Of a DNA stretch of 64,000 bases, positions 23,770 to 34,899 are shown one piece after another. The notes under the pieces were generated by a model. The model was not told where the DNA came from and searched no databases. It saw only the letters and a program-made list of their open reading frames with translations. Numbering within the stretch: position 1 is the first letter of the stretch; each line of letters begins with the position of its first letter. The position numbers were made by a program, and so were the translations under genes. The DNA is from Pyrrhosoma nymphula (taxonomy: Eukaryota; Arthropoda; Insecta; Odonata; Coenagrionidae): positions 15,224,868 to 15,288,867 of the forward strand of contig OY754331.1 of the NCBI GenBank assembly GCA_963573305.1. Direction: 5' to 3'.

Positions 23770-24972
23770 GTGTGGAACAGTGGAGCAATGCATGGGACGT
23801 TATATCAACGATAAACTAACATGACTAAACAAATGAGTATCGTTTAGCGACGGTCGTCAGATACATAGATGATATCCTTTGTTTTTGGACAGGCTCCTAT
23901 AGGCAGCTGAATGACTTACATTTTTTAATTCATTGCACGGCTCAATTACCTTTTCCATGGTATCGGAGATCGATAGTAAAATAATTTTTTTGGACCTCTC
24001 CATTGAAATGAGGGAGCAGATACACACCAAGGAGGTTATAAAAGAAATGGAGGCGACATACCACTTGATTCTTGAAGCCAATTCCACCATTGCAGTCGCC
24101 ACAGTTTAGACCTTCCTCTGGCTTACGTGTCCGGCGGTCGCTTTCGATTTTCGTCAAATCTAAGTGAAAAACCACCGACAAGGCGATGTTTTGTGACTGG
24201 TTTGGCAACACCTACTCGGCACAAAATCCTTCCCAAGCACCCCTATTCTTGCTTCACTTTCGCCCATGAGCGTTCACGGTCATGCCTCCTCCATTTCATC
24301 TTAACCTCCTTGATACACGCATTCTACGTTACAGGAAGTCAACTTACGCCAACCAAGTGATCCCCGCCGATTCTTGCCACCTTATATCACACAAATTAGC
24401 CGCATTCAACTCCATGCTCCATAGACTTACCAATATCTCGATGTCAAGATCCACTTTGAAAAATAACTCTGAATCAGCAAGACCATCGCTGTGAATAACA
24501 GTCATAGTGAAATGTTCATTGACTCCTTGCTCTCGAAGAAACGGAGGAAACGAGCTATTAAACCTCAGCACTTCCCTCCTACCTCACCAAAATGACAACG
24601 GACACAAATGGTACAAAATTCCCTTTGTGAATCAGCTGTCCTACAGAATAGCCAACATAATACCCAAGGAGAAATTTAGAATAGCGTTCTATACACCCAC
24701 GTCCCTGAAAAAACTGCTATGCCATAGCAAATACGTGATTGACAAGGCTAAAAAGAGCGGTTTTTATGAAATAACTTGCGAGTGCCAAATCAAGCTACAC
24801 CGGTCAAACTGGACGACACTTCAACACCAGAGTCCAAGAACATAGAAGATGCACATTCCCAGGGAATACATCTTTGATGGTGGTCAAACACCTTCTAGAG
24901 ACCGATCACAACTGTGATTTTAACGCAAAAGTGCTCCACATTCAAAACAAAGGCAAGAACAAATTGAAGTAG
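23770..24972 (+). pseudogene. Penelope-like element: RT end plus GIY-YIG nuclease
   Basis: The plus strand reads VRYIDDILCFWTGSYRQLND (catalytic Y-I-D-D at 23862-23873) and, after a frameshift, IIFLDLSIEM, both typical of Penelope-like reverse transcriptases. A diverged 230-base stretch follows, then RKSTYANQVIPADSCH and HKLAAFNSMLHRL (about 24330-24430), which match the Penelope C-terminal RT block. Then comes SGFYEITCEC and, one frame away, YTGQTGRHFNTRVQEHRR, the GIY-YIG endonuclease core, ending at TAG 24970-24972 after KGKNKLK. Frameshifts and stops make it inactive, and most of the N-terminal half is missing. Penelope elements pair this RT with GIY-YIG, so the order here is as expected. 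Confidence 0.87.
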
Positions 24973-25186
24973 TCGAACGAAGGAGGAAGAAGATCCCCCT
25001 TCTCGACGACCAGTTGTTCGAGTCATGTTCACCCCTCATTTCCATCAAATTCTCCGAGTGATATCCCCTTCCCGCCCCCTTACTCCCACCTGCCAGTTTT
25101 GCAAACACCTCTCCTTGTGTTGAATCCAAGGCTCTTTCCTCCCCTTCCCCAACATCGAGGAACTGCGTCCCCGTAGCAGCGTGTAC

Positions 25187-25399
25187 AGCTCTCGCGAAAG
25201 CTTATGGCGTTCGGATGCGCAGAAGAAGACGTTGTGGAGGGGTAAAGTTTGGTGGAAGGGGTAGGGAAAAGAGACGTAGGGGAAAGCGAAGACATGGCAT
25301 TTGTGCCGTGCATGAGTGCATTTAAAAAAAAATGGAATTTGTATGACGCGAACAACACAAACGCCATGCATCCCAACGCCATAAGCTTTCGCGAGAGCT
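25187..25399. repeat. 32-bp inverted repeat in the Penelope 3' flank
   Basis: Arms 25187-25218 and 25368-25399 are reverse complements except for one to two positions; each contains GCTCTCGCGAAAGC and TTATGGCGTT. The flank also has GAGACCAGCG/GGTACGAGCCATC motifs, related to sequence at 28305-28345. This probably belongs to the untranslated or pLTR part of the Penelope-like element. Confidence 0.75.
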
Positions 25400-25559
25400 T
25401 TACAAGCCCCAGACAGCGACGGAGACCAGCGGAGAAACACCCTCCCCCCGCCTCCACCAGCGGGTACGAGCCATCAACAATGACGGAGACCAGCAGCGGT
25501 GACCTCCCATGGGATGAGAGACCAGCGCACAGTGTTCGGAAAACGCGATTTGGCAGGAC

Positions 25560-26735
25560 AAAAGTCAAAAATCTAATTGGGAATTTCCAAACAAAAATGG
25601 TGTAGCTGAAAAGAATAAACCTCAGACTATATTCATTCATAAATTTTCTTTCGGATAGAACATTATGCAGTCATTCACAGGCCTTGAAAACAACAACTTC
25701 CAATCCGTACCACGTTTTGGGGATTTAGCAGGCGGAAGTGCGTTTGAGGAAATCAGGTTTTTCATAATATAATTTTCTAACTTTTTGCACTCAACATATT
25801 TGTGAAATGAGCCAGTCTCAATGCTGTGTGTCCTTTTTTGTGAGATAAAGACACACATGACTTATAAACTAATAAGAAATGAATAGCAATTGGAATATTT
25901 TTTATAAATTGTTTTAATTGAGGCCTACCAAAATTCCCCACCGAGGCCCGTCGTGATGTTTGCACTAATTCATAGCATTGAGTTATAAGAAGCGTTTCGC
26001 GTAAAATTTAGCTGCTCCTACTTGCTCGTTTTTGAATTATGATTCAATTACTGAGGTAACCACCAGCCGTGCGAACCGGGCTCCGCGCGCTGCGCCGCTG
26101 CGTATGGCGGGAGATGCCAAGTTCCTCAGAGTCCGAGAGAAGAGGCATTTATTGTTCGATGATGTATACAGAAATTAATTCACTGTATATTAATCTTCTC
26201 CTTCGCCTCAGTCTCTCCTAATCTCGCCTCACCCATAGGAGTCACCGCTTGTAACTTTGCTGGTTTTGGGTCTAAACATAATGACATTCACTATCAGTTG
26301 TGAGGGAATGATAAGGATTAATGAAATGTAAATAGGAAAAAGATTAATCTGCACGAATTGTGCCGACGAATGTTTTTCGTCGACACGCTTGCCAAGTCAT
26401 ATAGTCATGTCGTACGTATTTTCACTGTCGCCGCTTGGCGCCCACCGGGCGATGATACGAAATGCAAGAGCCAAGCAATTTTTAATTAGCAATATTTGCC
26501 ACAACTCAACGGGGCAGAGCGAGCGTATTGTCATTAACTAGTTTCTCCTTACTGCGGATAGCCGTTCAAAGTTGCTATGGAGATTCAAATTCAAAGAAAG
26601 CGGGTCCTTTTTCGAGTATTACGAGAAAAAGTTGTTCAAAGCGAGTAGGAGGATCATCTACTTTCTTTTCTGGAAGAAATAGCAAGTGAAATTATACAGG
26701 GTAGTTTTAGCACGGCGGTATAAAGACGGGCGACA
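25560..26735. other. No gene recognised
   Basis: AT-rich with a short GC-rich segment at about 26065-26110. No supported gene or element boundary. Confidence 0.4.
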
Positions 26736-28139
26736 CACAGTGGTCTGAAATCGGAAAAAGCCGGACAAAAGTCCAAAATTGCGTTTTTTGAGGTAGAGAC
26801 TTGAAACTTGGCGTATATGCTACAAAATAATTGATGATTATGGAACAATAAGTCATTTTTCCTAGATCTCATCCATTACTGAGATACAGAGGACCAAACA
26901 TGAACAAATTTCCAAAAACACGCCCGATCTCGTTTTTCTTCGAAAAACTTAGGAGTTAATCTGCTGGTAGAGTTTTGGAAGGATTTTAACGAAGTAAAAA
27001 ACATTATATTCCGGTAATATGGTACTTTATCTACATTTTTCATTATTTTTGAACATTTTGGTTCATATTGGTGTGGTATAATGTAGCACAACACTCCTTC
27101 ACAAAATTCAAAATAGAACTGCAAGCTAAGATGCGTTTCTGGAGGGGAAAGAAAAACCCCTTCGGAAATACCCGTTAAATACCGTCAAAGGTGTCATAAA
27201 ATGTCCCTTTGGTGTGTATGAAATGGTGTACCGCGGTGTCATAAAATGTCCCTTTTCGCACGCTCCTCCACGGCGAGGGTGAAAACGGAAAGAATTAGTA
27301 AAAGAATCCCGGCTGTTGCCTTTCTTGGTAGCTGTGCAAGGCAAGCTTCGAGAGAAAACTTAAATCCTACCCAAAGGGTGTTCCTAACAAGCGACATGAT
27401 TCCGTTAAGTTTCGAAACCAAAGCATGCTTACCAGAGTTACGCGTTCAGTAACCAAGTAGATCGATCCAATATACTAGTAATATCTTCAATTAAGTATTT
27501 CGGGTCAATAGAGACGGCAGTGTGCTTAAAATGACGATTTTAAATAATTTAGTTCCAAACGACGTGATATATCCAACGGTGTCTAGGCCCCCGCGTCGCG
27601 GAGCCGGGACGTGAAGCGCGATCAAAAACTTGCGCTCATTTTTGCAGCCGCAAACTTTTTTCCAAGATTTTTGCTTTATACTCTTAACATATCTCTAGTA
27701 AATACTTTGATGAAAAAATGGAGAGCAGTTATTTCTCAGACGAAAGATACTGTCTACTTTATGTCAAATTTTTCCAGAAAAAAGGGTCCGCCATTTTGCT
27801 ACATTATACCACACCAATATTAACCAAAATGTTCAAAAATAATGATAAAGTACCATATTACCGGAATATAATGTTTTTTACTTCGTTAAAATCCTTCCAA
27901 AACTCTACCAGCAGATTAACTCCTAAGTTTTTCGAAGAAAAACGAGATCGGGCGTGTTTTTGGAAATTTGTTCATGTTTGGTCCTCTGTATCTCAGTAAT
28001 GGATGAGATCTAGGAAAAATGACTTATTGTTCCATAATCATCAATTATTTTGTAGCATATACGCCAAGTTTCAAGTCTCTACCTCAAAAAACGCAATTTT
28101 GGACTTCTGTCCGGCTTTTTCCGATTTCAGACCACTGTG
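26736..28139. mobile_element. Non-autonomous Transib-type element with RSS-like ends
   Basis: Two arms of about 350 bp (26736-27088 and 27797-28139) are near-identical reverse complements; they differ by one 10-bp indel and scattered substitutions. Each end starts with CACAGTG, the heptamer of V(D)J recombination signals and the form of Transib termini. The flanks are identical 5-bp duplications, CGACA at 26731-26735 and 28140-28144; 5-bp duplications are characteristic of Transib. After a 22-bp spacer the left end carries ACAAAAGTC and the right end ACAGAAGTC, seven and six matches of nine to the RSS nonamer. The 700-bp centre has no RAG1-like transposase, so the element is non-autonomous. 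Confidence 0.9.
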
Positions 28140-28289
28140 CGACAATATGGGGAAATACGCGGCCGTCGTTTAGGAATTGTAGACCGATTAAGTTTATATT
28201 CGTAAAAGGAAACAACTAATCTTGCGATTCAAGAAGTATCGACGGAGAAATAGAGAATTTACCGCCGTCAATAATTAACGAAGAAGTGA

Positions 28290-28685
28290 GGGTACACCAG
28301 CAGATACGAGCCATCGACAGCGACTGAGACCAGCGGGTACCTACCTGTTACAACCAGCAACGAAGACCCATGACGCACATCCTCCAGGATTTTTATTGTT
28401 TTACCTGACTCACTTGTATTCTCTTTAGTAAAACTCAAGCCACACCTTCCCAACTCCTAATCCTACCAACTCTATTTCTTTCCCCCCACTCCACTGACGA
28501 TCACTTTGATCCACAACCTCCCCCTCTTCCCCCCCCCACCTCCTTCTCTTGGCGTCTTAACCCCTTCTCCACCCTCTTCTCCGAGAAATATTCTGTGTAC
28601 AATCGCGCACTTGAGGCCAGTTTTTCCCTGAAGATGACGTGTAAAATATCGAAACCTAGATCGTAATAAAGTTTTTTTAAAACTT
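28290..28685 (+). repeat. Penelope-like 3' tail fragment
   Basis: Contains ATACGAGCCATCGACAGCGA and GAGACCAGCGGGTAC (also seen near 25440-25490), a C-rich stretch, and then CCTGAAGATGACGTG ... ATATCGAAACCTAG followed by AATAAAG near 28665. This TGAAGATGACG-to-CGAAAC-to-AATAAA order resembles the terminal part of Penelope-like elements. No coding part is present. Confidence 0.55.
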
Positions 28686-28689
28686 TTAA

Positions 28690-29456
28690 GGAGGTTCCGC
28701 CGCGACTGTGTGAGTCGAAACAAATACTAAATTCCACATTTTTTACATTTTGTCCAAAAAATCCTGATTTTACTGATGAAATGCGTTACCTATAGAAACC
28801 CAAAAGTAAGGTACAAAATATGAAGATTATTCCACGAATGTATTCTAAATGAGCACTTTTTTCCAGCCATAGGAGCCGACTGTAGTGGAATTTTTTTATT
28901 TTATTTATTTTTTTATTTATTTCCACATCCCCGAAAACAGCACGAACGGCCTTTTACATCGGGTTTATAAACATATAACAATGGACGAACACAAGCACCC
29001 ATGTCCTGAGTGGTGAAAAATCCACTCAGGCGGGACTCGAACCCGCGACCCTCAGTTTAGCAGGCGAGGACTTTACCTCGTTGCCACCGGGGCCGACATT
29101 TCCTACGAATTACCGCACTTCGACTTCAATTACGGCAGTAATTCCCTAAAAACTAAAAAAATAAGGTGCTAAGATGCCTATATTACATTTTTATTCAATT
29201 TCTCTGGATTATTTCTTTCTTATAAATAGTTTTCCGCAAAAATGGCATTTATATTTTATGGAAAAATACTATTTTTCCCCGTGATTCTCTCATACTCCCA
29301 TTGAACACCATGTAATTTCAAGTTCAATCAGAGAGTAATACCTATAGCGTGGAAAGGTATTATTTTGTTGTTCTTATGAGATAGAGGACAATTTTTTCTA
29401 CAAGTGGACAGAGTATTAATAAAATGACATTTAAGTCATTTTACGGTGGAACCACC
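28690..29456. mobile_element. TTAA-flanked MITE, copy A, split by a SINE
   Basis: Starts GGAGGTTCCGCCG and ends with the reverse complement of GGTGGTTCCACCG; TTAA lies at 28686-28689 and 29457-29460. Internally it aligns closely with 62603-63158 (copy B), except for about 211 bp that are a tRNA-derived SINE. The TTAA duplication points to piggyBac-like mobilisation, though the GG start is not the usual piggyBac CCC. No transposase inside. Confidence 0.87.
28893..29098 (-). mobile_element. tRNA-derived SINE, minus-strand copy
   Basis: Reads on the minus strand from GTCGGCCCCGGTGG at about 29098. It has a canonical B box (GGTTCGAGTCC, plus-strand 29033-29043), the same body as 17236-17426 (TGTGTTCGTCCATTG, TGCTGTTTTCGG) and an A-rich tail now seen as T-rich 28893-28922. 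Comparison with the empty MITE copy at 62603-63158 fixes it as an insertion. Confidence 0.88.
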
Positions 29457-29460
29457 TTAA

Positions 29461-30125
29461 ATGTGGAAAATTGCTTTTAACTCTTCAACCGTATCATGTT
29501 GAAATTCCACGCCTTACCGCCATATTCTTCGGAATTCAAAGAGTGAGAAAACCGTTCCGGGTGTATGCTTCGTGCTGTCGAAAGAGAATTCTTTCGGCTA
29601 ATGTGCAGCAAAAGTGACACACAATTTGCAGAGGGTTTTTTATTAAAACGGTGCAAACTGTGTGTGTGAGACTGATAAATTAATGTGCATTTCTGTGAGG
29701 ATCGTGTACAAAAACGATCGAAGAGTGCCTAAAGTTTATTAGGTGCAGCCTACAAAAGTGTCTTTTGATTGCCACCGTACAGAAAATAGTGAAAAGAGCA
29801 TATTAAGCGTTTAGGAAGTAAACACCAATAGTTTTTATATTTCTTGAACGTGTAATTAACTCCTTGGAGAGTTTACCTTTGAGAAATGTGTGGCTGATAG
29901 TGACAGTGACGTGTATTTGAAATGAGAAACTATAAACGCACATCTTTCAAGAGTGACATCAGTGGAAGAGATACTTACACTATAGAAGACGATGATATAT
30001 CTGTTTTTGCTTCTTCGTATAACCTTCTATTGCATGAAATACAAGTATTATCAATTAAATCTACTCTAGCTTGTATACCAAAGCTCAGCCGTATGCTGCC
30101 CCGTCAGAAATTCTCCCGATCTCAG
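29461..30125. other. No gene recognised
   Basis: A plus-strand frame opening at 29922 (MRNYKRTSFKSDISG) has no recognisable domain and runs into antisense copia sequence after about 30130. No splice evidence. Confidence 0.35.
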
Positions 30126-30568
30126 CAATTCAAAAGCTTTGAAACTCGGAACAAAGCGGACTCCGGTTACGCAATTCATCGCACATTACAGGCTCATTCT
30201 TGCGCTTGAAATCTTCAAGTAGTTTTCCTTTAACATATTCTATTGAGAGTTCCTCATCTGGACGCGTATCAAGGGCCGTTACAAGGGTGCTGTATTCGTC
30301 TGTCAAACCACCAAGCAAAAGAGGAGCTACATGGAAATCTTTAATTTCTTCTCCAATTCCTCGCAAACGTTCGATTAATTCTAATGTTGACCTTATTTAT
30401 TCTTGCATTGATTTACCCCTTTCAAGCTTGGATTGATAAAGTTTCCGAAGTAAATATAATTTATTGCTTAAATTGGCCCTTTCATGCACCTTTTGCAATT
30501 CCAACCACATTTCTCCCTCGCTTTGACAGTTGCAAATGTGTATTATTTGACTATCCTCCACACTAAGC

Positions 30569-32817
30569 CACAGGGGTCTCCAAACTACGGCCCGCGGGCC
30601 GGATGCGGCCCGCGAGGCCCTCTCAACCGGCCCATGGAGACCTTTTTGTCTACGGAAATAATTACGGAAATTTACGTGTATCCTGCCAGGATCAGGCGTG
30701 GACGTTATGTTTTTACCGAATTAAAATAGAGGCGCGCAGTAGTGCGTTAAGTTTTCCAACCGATCACTAGATTGCAAAACCTTAATTGCTGCTTACTTTT
30801 CCTACTTCCGTTCACAGTCAATGAGATGATATAGCGCCATCTAGTGGCGTAGTTTTTAAATGGCTTGTTGCTTTTTCAAGACTTGGATTAATTTGATCAC
30901 AGTTTGCCAGTTGCGGTTGACTGCTGCGATGAGGAGGTGTTGGTGTCAGTTAGCGTCTGATTGCGAAACATGTTGCACTCTATTTTATTTGGTAATAATT
31001 TCCTTCGCGTAATCACTAATCAGTGTGTTTAAAGTATTGGGAATGTCGTTAGTGTAGTAAGAATTGTTCGAATATTCTAAAGAGGAAACATTTAAAGCGA
31101 CAATCTCTCGACCATAAGTGGATGTATTTGCACACTATATTCAAGTAAGTTTAACTGAAGAAATCATAAGAATTAAAAAAAATTGTTTCGCGTCATTTGC
31201 AGCTATAATTTCGACGAAATTAGTTCGCATAATTAGGTTTTTTGAGCGATATTGTGTACAAGATACTTTCAGTTTCACTATTTATTCATGTTGAATCCAC
31301 TTTATTTTAGTGCCCAGCGATGGCCGAGAAGAGGAAAAGAAAAATAGACGATGAGTGTCGGCAATTTCAAGAAGAACGGAGTTTGAATTACTTCTTCATC
31401 AAATCCGGCGAGAAAGCATTGTGTGTGATTTGCAACGAAACCGTGGCTGTGATAAAAGAATACAACCTGCACCACCATCAACAAAGCAAACATCAGGAGA
31501 AATATGCACAGTTGGAGGGTAAAGTCCGTGTCGAAAAATTTTCTAAATTACAAAATCAACCTACATCTCAGAGGACATTGTTCAGTAAGTCCTCAAAGGA
31601 AAATGAATCCTTAACTAAGGCCAGTTATAAAGTTGCCTACGTCCTGGCTAAAAGTGGCAAACCGTTTGCAGACGGTGAAGTAGTGAAGGAATTTTTGTAG
31701 GAGGTGGCTGAGGAACTTTGCCCAGAAAAGTCAAAACAATTTGAAAATGTAGCTTTGGGTGCAAATACCATTTCTCGCCGTGTTGCAGACATGGGTGAAA
31801 ACATTGTGACCCAAATAGCGAAAAATGCAAGCAAGTTTCGCCATTTTGCAATTGCAATGGATGAATCGCTGGACAGCTGTTCCCCCTCTCAACTGCTTGT
31901 GTTCATTAGAGGTGTGGATGAAGACATGAACATAACACAAGAGCTGGCTTCCCTAAATAGCATGTATGGCACTGTTACCGATGAGGATATATTCAATGAG
32001 TTGAAAAAAACATTGGCTTTCAGATCCAAACTTGTCTTGTTTTTGGAACAAGTACAGGCCAACAACTTGACGCACTTTCAGCAGTGCAAGGTCTTCATGG
32101 CTGAAGCAAAAGCTGAGTTTCCCATGTCATTTGTATGAGAGATCATCAAAGACCTCCAGCTTCAGTTTCAGCAGCGTTTTTCTGACTTGGATTCAAAGGC
32201 AGAAGAAGTGAGACTGTTTCAAAACCCATTTGAAGCAGATGTGGCCAGTTACTCAGATGACCTGCAGCTGGAGGTCATTGAGTTGCAAGCAAATGACCTC
32301 CTTAGGGAGAAGTTAAAAGAAGGGCTGGTGGGTTTTTACCAGTTTTTGCCCAGGGAAGACTTTCCTAATGTCAAAACGTTTGCATCAAGGTACCTTTCAA
32401 TCTTTGGAACAACATACCTGTGTGGACAAACATTTTCAAGAATGAAATACGTGCAGAAAAATTTGAGAACAAACTTGTCCGATGATATAATCTCAGGTCA
32501 CTGTTGATGCTAGGGACGTCAAAGCCATAAATCAGAAATCATCAGGGACATCAAACCTAAAGCCAGAAATGTCTGCAATTTTGGCATCCTGGAAAAGATT
32601 TCACCATTCCCACTAATACAGGTGTTCATGTGTAGTGTATCAATGAGTTGTTAAATAATAACTGAATAAACTAATATTAAATAACTAATTAAAAACAAAA
32701 TCCATGTTTTGAATATTTTTTATTTGGACCTCAAGTGTATAGTCGGCCCCCGAACTGCTGTTTGATAGGTAATGCGGCCCTCGGGCTAAAATGTTTGGAG
32801 ACCCCTGCGCTAAGGGA
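30569..32817 (+). mobile_element. 2.25-kb hAT (Charlie-like) element
   Basis: Ends CAGGGGTCTCCAAAC (from 30571, with an extra CA at 30569-30570) and the mirror GTTTGGAGACCCCTG (to 32817). The flanks CACTAAGC (30561-30568) and CGCTAAGG (32818-32825) are an 8-bp duplication with two substitutions, and removing the element rejoins the copia gag reading (..STISL-SVEDSQ..). Both ends are GC-rich with CGGCCCGCGGGCC-type palindromes. It encodes a hAT transposase relic. Confidence 0.93.
31320..32507 (+). pseudogene. hAT transposase, GTF2IRD2/ZBED-like, internally deleted
   Basis: A single frame from ATG 31320 to 32507 with only two stops (TAG at 31698, TGA at 32136). The N-terminus has a BED-type zinc finger (ALCVICNE ... 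HHHQQSKH, about residues 38-60), then FRHFAIAMDESLD, the first catalytic-aspartate region. The frame goes directly from ELKKTL to AFRSKLVLFLEQVQ, skipping in frame the central catalytic part, which is usually roughly 150-200 residues. The C-terminus keeps the hAT dimerisation block (FASRYLSIFGTTYLCGQTFS). The family is the hAT group that gave rise to vertebrate GTF2IRD2. The protein cannot be catalytic; a shift after LSDD ends the match. Confidence 0.9.
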
Positions 32818-33102
32818 TATGGTGCTTTGAACTTTTTCGTCCTTCACTTTCCATCCAGCCTCGGGTTTTTCTGGTTTTTCTTCACTCACCACTTTCCACG
32901 TACCTTCTCTTTAAAAAAAATCATCTTCATTTTGAATTTCCATGGTTGATAATTCTTATCGTTTAACTTCTGAGCCGTCATCCTATCGCCATGAGCTTCC
33001 GAAGACATTATTAGAAAATCGTCGGACTTCGCTACTTCTTCTTTATCCTTTTCTTCTCGATTTTATTTATTCCACTGCGTTCTCCTTTCCTTGCGTTACA
33101 AT

Positions 33103-33117
33103 GCTGGGCCCATAACC
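33103..33117 (-). other. copia primer-binding site (initiator-tRNA-Met type)
   Basis: Minus strand GGTTATGGGCCCAGC, two bases inside the LTR edge. It matches the copia-type site that uses a half-molecule of initiator tRNA-Met as primer for minus-strand DNA synthesis. Confidence 0.88.
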
Positions 33118-33118
33118 T

Positions 33119-33387
33119 GATGGAGTGCGGATTTAAGAAGAAAACACAGCTATTTAATCGACAGTTTTAGCCTTTTTAATACCTTTTTACTTATTTAGTA
33201 TAAGCGATAATATCAACACAACTTTATAAACAACAGCTGTTACTAATCTCCAACACTATTTCCGTTGGGTGTATTGTATCGTTTACAATACTTAGTTTTT
33301 CTTTACCAATAAAACCTGTTGTTCCGCATCGGAGTATTAAATATAGATGTACTATACGAGTAAATATTTTATAATGCCACGGCATCA
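33119..33387 (-). repeat. 5' LTR of the copia element
   Basis: About 269 bp, beginning TGATGCCGTGGC and ending CTCCATCA on the minus strand, adjacent to the primer-binding site. TATAAAATATT is near 33372. No partner LTR was found in the window. Confidence 0.75.
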
Positions 33388-33666
33388 TACATCGGAACTA
33401 ACTTTTAATAATTTATTTACGCGGGTGTGAATTTACTCGTCGGGGTCCAAGTTAAATGAAAATCATCGAGTGTCAATTAAGGAAATTTTATGAATATAAT
33501 AAAATAAATCACATCATGAAAAGCGCAGCAAAGATGCAAAGAATTTGTATATCGTAGACTTCTTGGTTCCAAGATTATAAACTGCCTTCCCGTTCTGTCC
33601 CACGACCGCGGCGGGGGTACCTGTTATTTCTGACATCAGAGTCCGCTCAAGGAAGACAAGTACCTA

Positions 33667-33985
33667 CAGTAAAACTCCAATTATCCGAACTCCCAATTAT
33701 CCGGATCGCTTTTAGGGGGAAAAAATCCTCGAAAATAGACTTGTTACAGTCACGGCAATAGGCTATTCGAAACAGGTATTGTATCTTTTATACCTTTGAT
33801 TTCGTTTGACAGTTATTGGTTACATCACATACGTTTCTTTAACGTTCGAAGATCAATTCGAAGCGAATACGTTTTTAAGAAGTTTCCATAGAAATCACCT
33901 TTTTTTGTGAGTTATCGATTTATCCGGATATTTGATTATCCGGATGGTGTCCGGTCCCAATTGATCCGGATAATTTGAGTTCAAA
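33667..33985. mobile_element. pogo/Tigger-type MITE, about 320 bp
   Basis: The left end is TA followed by CAGTAAAACTCCAATTATCC, with CCAATTATCCGGAT repeated just inside. The right end has GATTATCCGGAT, CCAATTGATCCGG and ATAATTTGAGTT, the reverse complement of the left. The 'CAGTxxAACxxxxATTATCCG' terminus is typical of pogo/Tigger elements. The last few right-hand bases and its TA are not clear. Confidence 0.65.
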
Positions 33986-33989
33986 TCAA

Positions 33990-34890
33990 AGACTTCTTTC
34001 CGCCCGCTCACTCATCGCCACGACTTTGCTAGAGGCTCTATCATACGGTCTCATTTTGAGAGCAGTTGAAAGTAAACTGCAGGTGGCGATGATCCACTCA
34101 ATCTTTCAAAGTGATTGTCGAGGCAGAAAAGGTCACCCGACAGACCCTCCACGCTAAACCCGTCTCCCCCTCCTTCCCCCACTCCGTCTCGCGAGGTTTT
34201 CGGAGTTCCGTAAACCATATCCCACAATCCCCCACAGCGCAGTGCCAGAAACCATTGCAGAAACTTAAGCGAGATCTATAGAGTAACCTCTACCTCTATT
34301 GGCCCCGGTGTTAATACCTGAGATTAAGCCTATTCCCATATAATGGTGGCAGAGGCCAGTTAAGGTTAAATACTAACTCGCTAAATGAAACAATTCACGG
34401 GTTTTCCAAAATTGATAAAGACCATTCCGACGGCGACATCTCTCGGCGTTGAAGGCAAAAAAAATAGCCACAGCTATCACAAGTAATTTGTTCGGTCAGT
34501 TAACATTCCCGCTTGACGATAACGCATTTACCACCGGGGGCACAAAACCGTTTTAAGAAGGTTATGCTGCCAACTACAACGCAATTAACATATCGTTCCA
34601 CTCATTCCTGCGTAAAAATGCCAATTCATTCAAGACGAATTCGAAGATTATAATTCCCCTATTACATTGGCTCGAATTTTCAACCTTCCACTATCCTCGC
34701 AGCAATAAAAATCGGAGTTCTTAGTCATTCAGGAATTTCACCCCGCGCAAAATACCGGGCACATTAAATACACTTCAATATTGAGTTCCATTAACTTACC
34801 AGGAAAGTAGGCAGTATACTAGCACATCGTCCCATGCTCTGTACCACCGCTATACGATTTTCCAAAAGAAAAGTTTATGCTCTATGAAAT
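33990..34890. other. No gene recognised
   Basis: Unique-looking AT-rich sequence with a few C-rich segments. No supported feature. Confidence 0.4.
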
Positions 34891-34899
34891 AGAGATCGT

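Larger units (their letters stand above)
30180..33008 (-). pseudogene. copia gag (UBN2-type), interrupted
   Basis: The N-terminal part runs from ATG at 33008 to about 32826. It reads MSSEAHGD, then KLNDKNYQPWKFKMKMIF and WKVKDEKVQSTISL, the typical copia gag start. After the hAT element the gag continues at 30566 with SVEDSQ, EMWLELQKVHE, NKLYLLRKLYQSKL and GKSMQE, then GGLTDEYSTLVTALDTRP and YVKGKLLEDFK (about 30330-30190). This is the UBN2/DUF4219 gag fold that packages copia RNA. The reading frame shifts near 30380, so it is a pseudogene. The CCHC zinc knuckle is not found. Confidence 0.87.
30130..33387 (-). mobile_element. Truncated Ty1/copia element, split by a hAT insertion
   Basis: On the minus strand a 269-bp LTR (33387-33119, TGATG ... 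CATCA) is followed by a primer-binding site, a short leader, a gag start at 33008, and gag text on both sides of a hAT element. The 3' part after about 30180, including protease, integrase, RT and the second LTR, is missing. A TATAAAATATT box lies near the start of the LTR. Original length without the hAT insertion is about 1.0 kb. Confidence 0.85.

Noticed and set aside
25045..25640. Long minus-strand frames (131 and 186 residues) over the Penelope 3' flank
   Set aside because: They are antisense to an untranslated, inverted-repeat-containing part of a retroelement and show no family resemblance.
29922..30209. Plus-strand 95-residue frame as a gene
   Set aside because: The second half is simply antisense copia gag, and the first half matches nothing I know.
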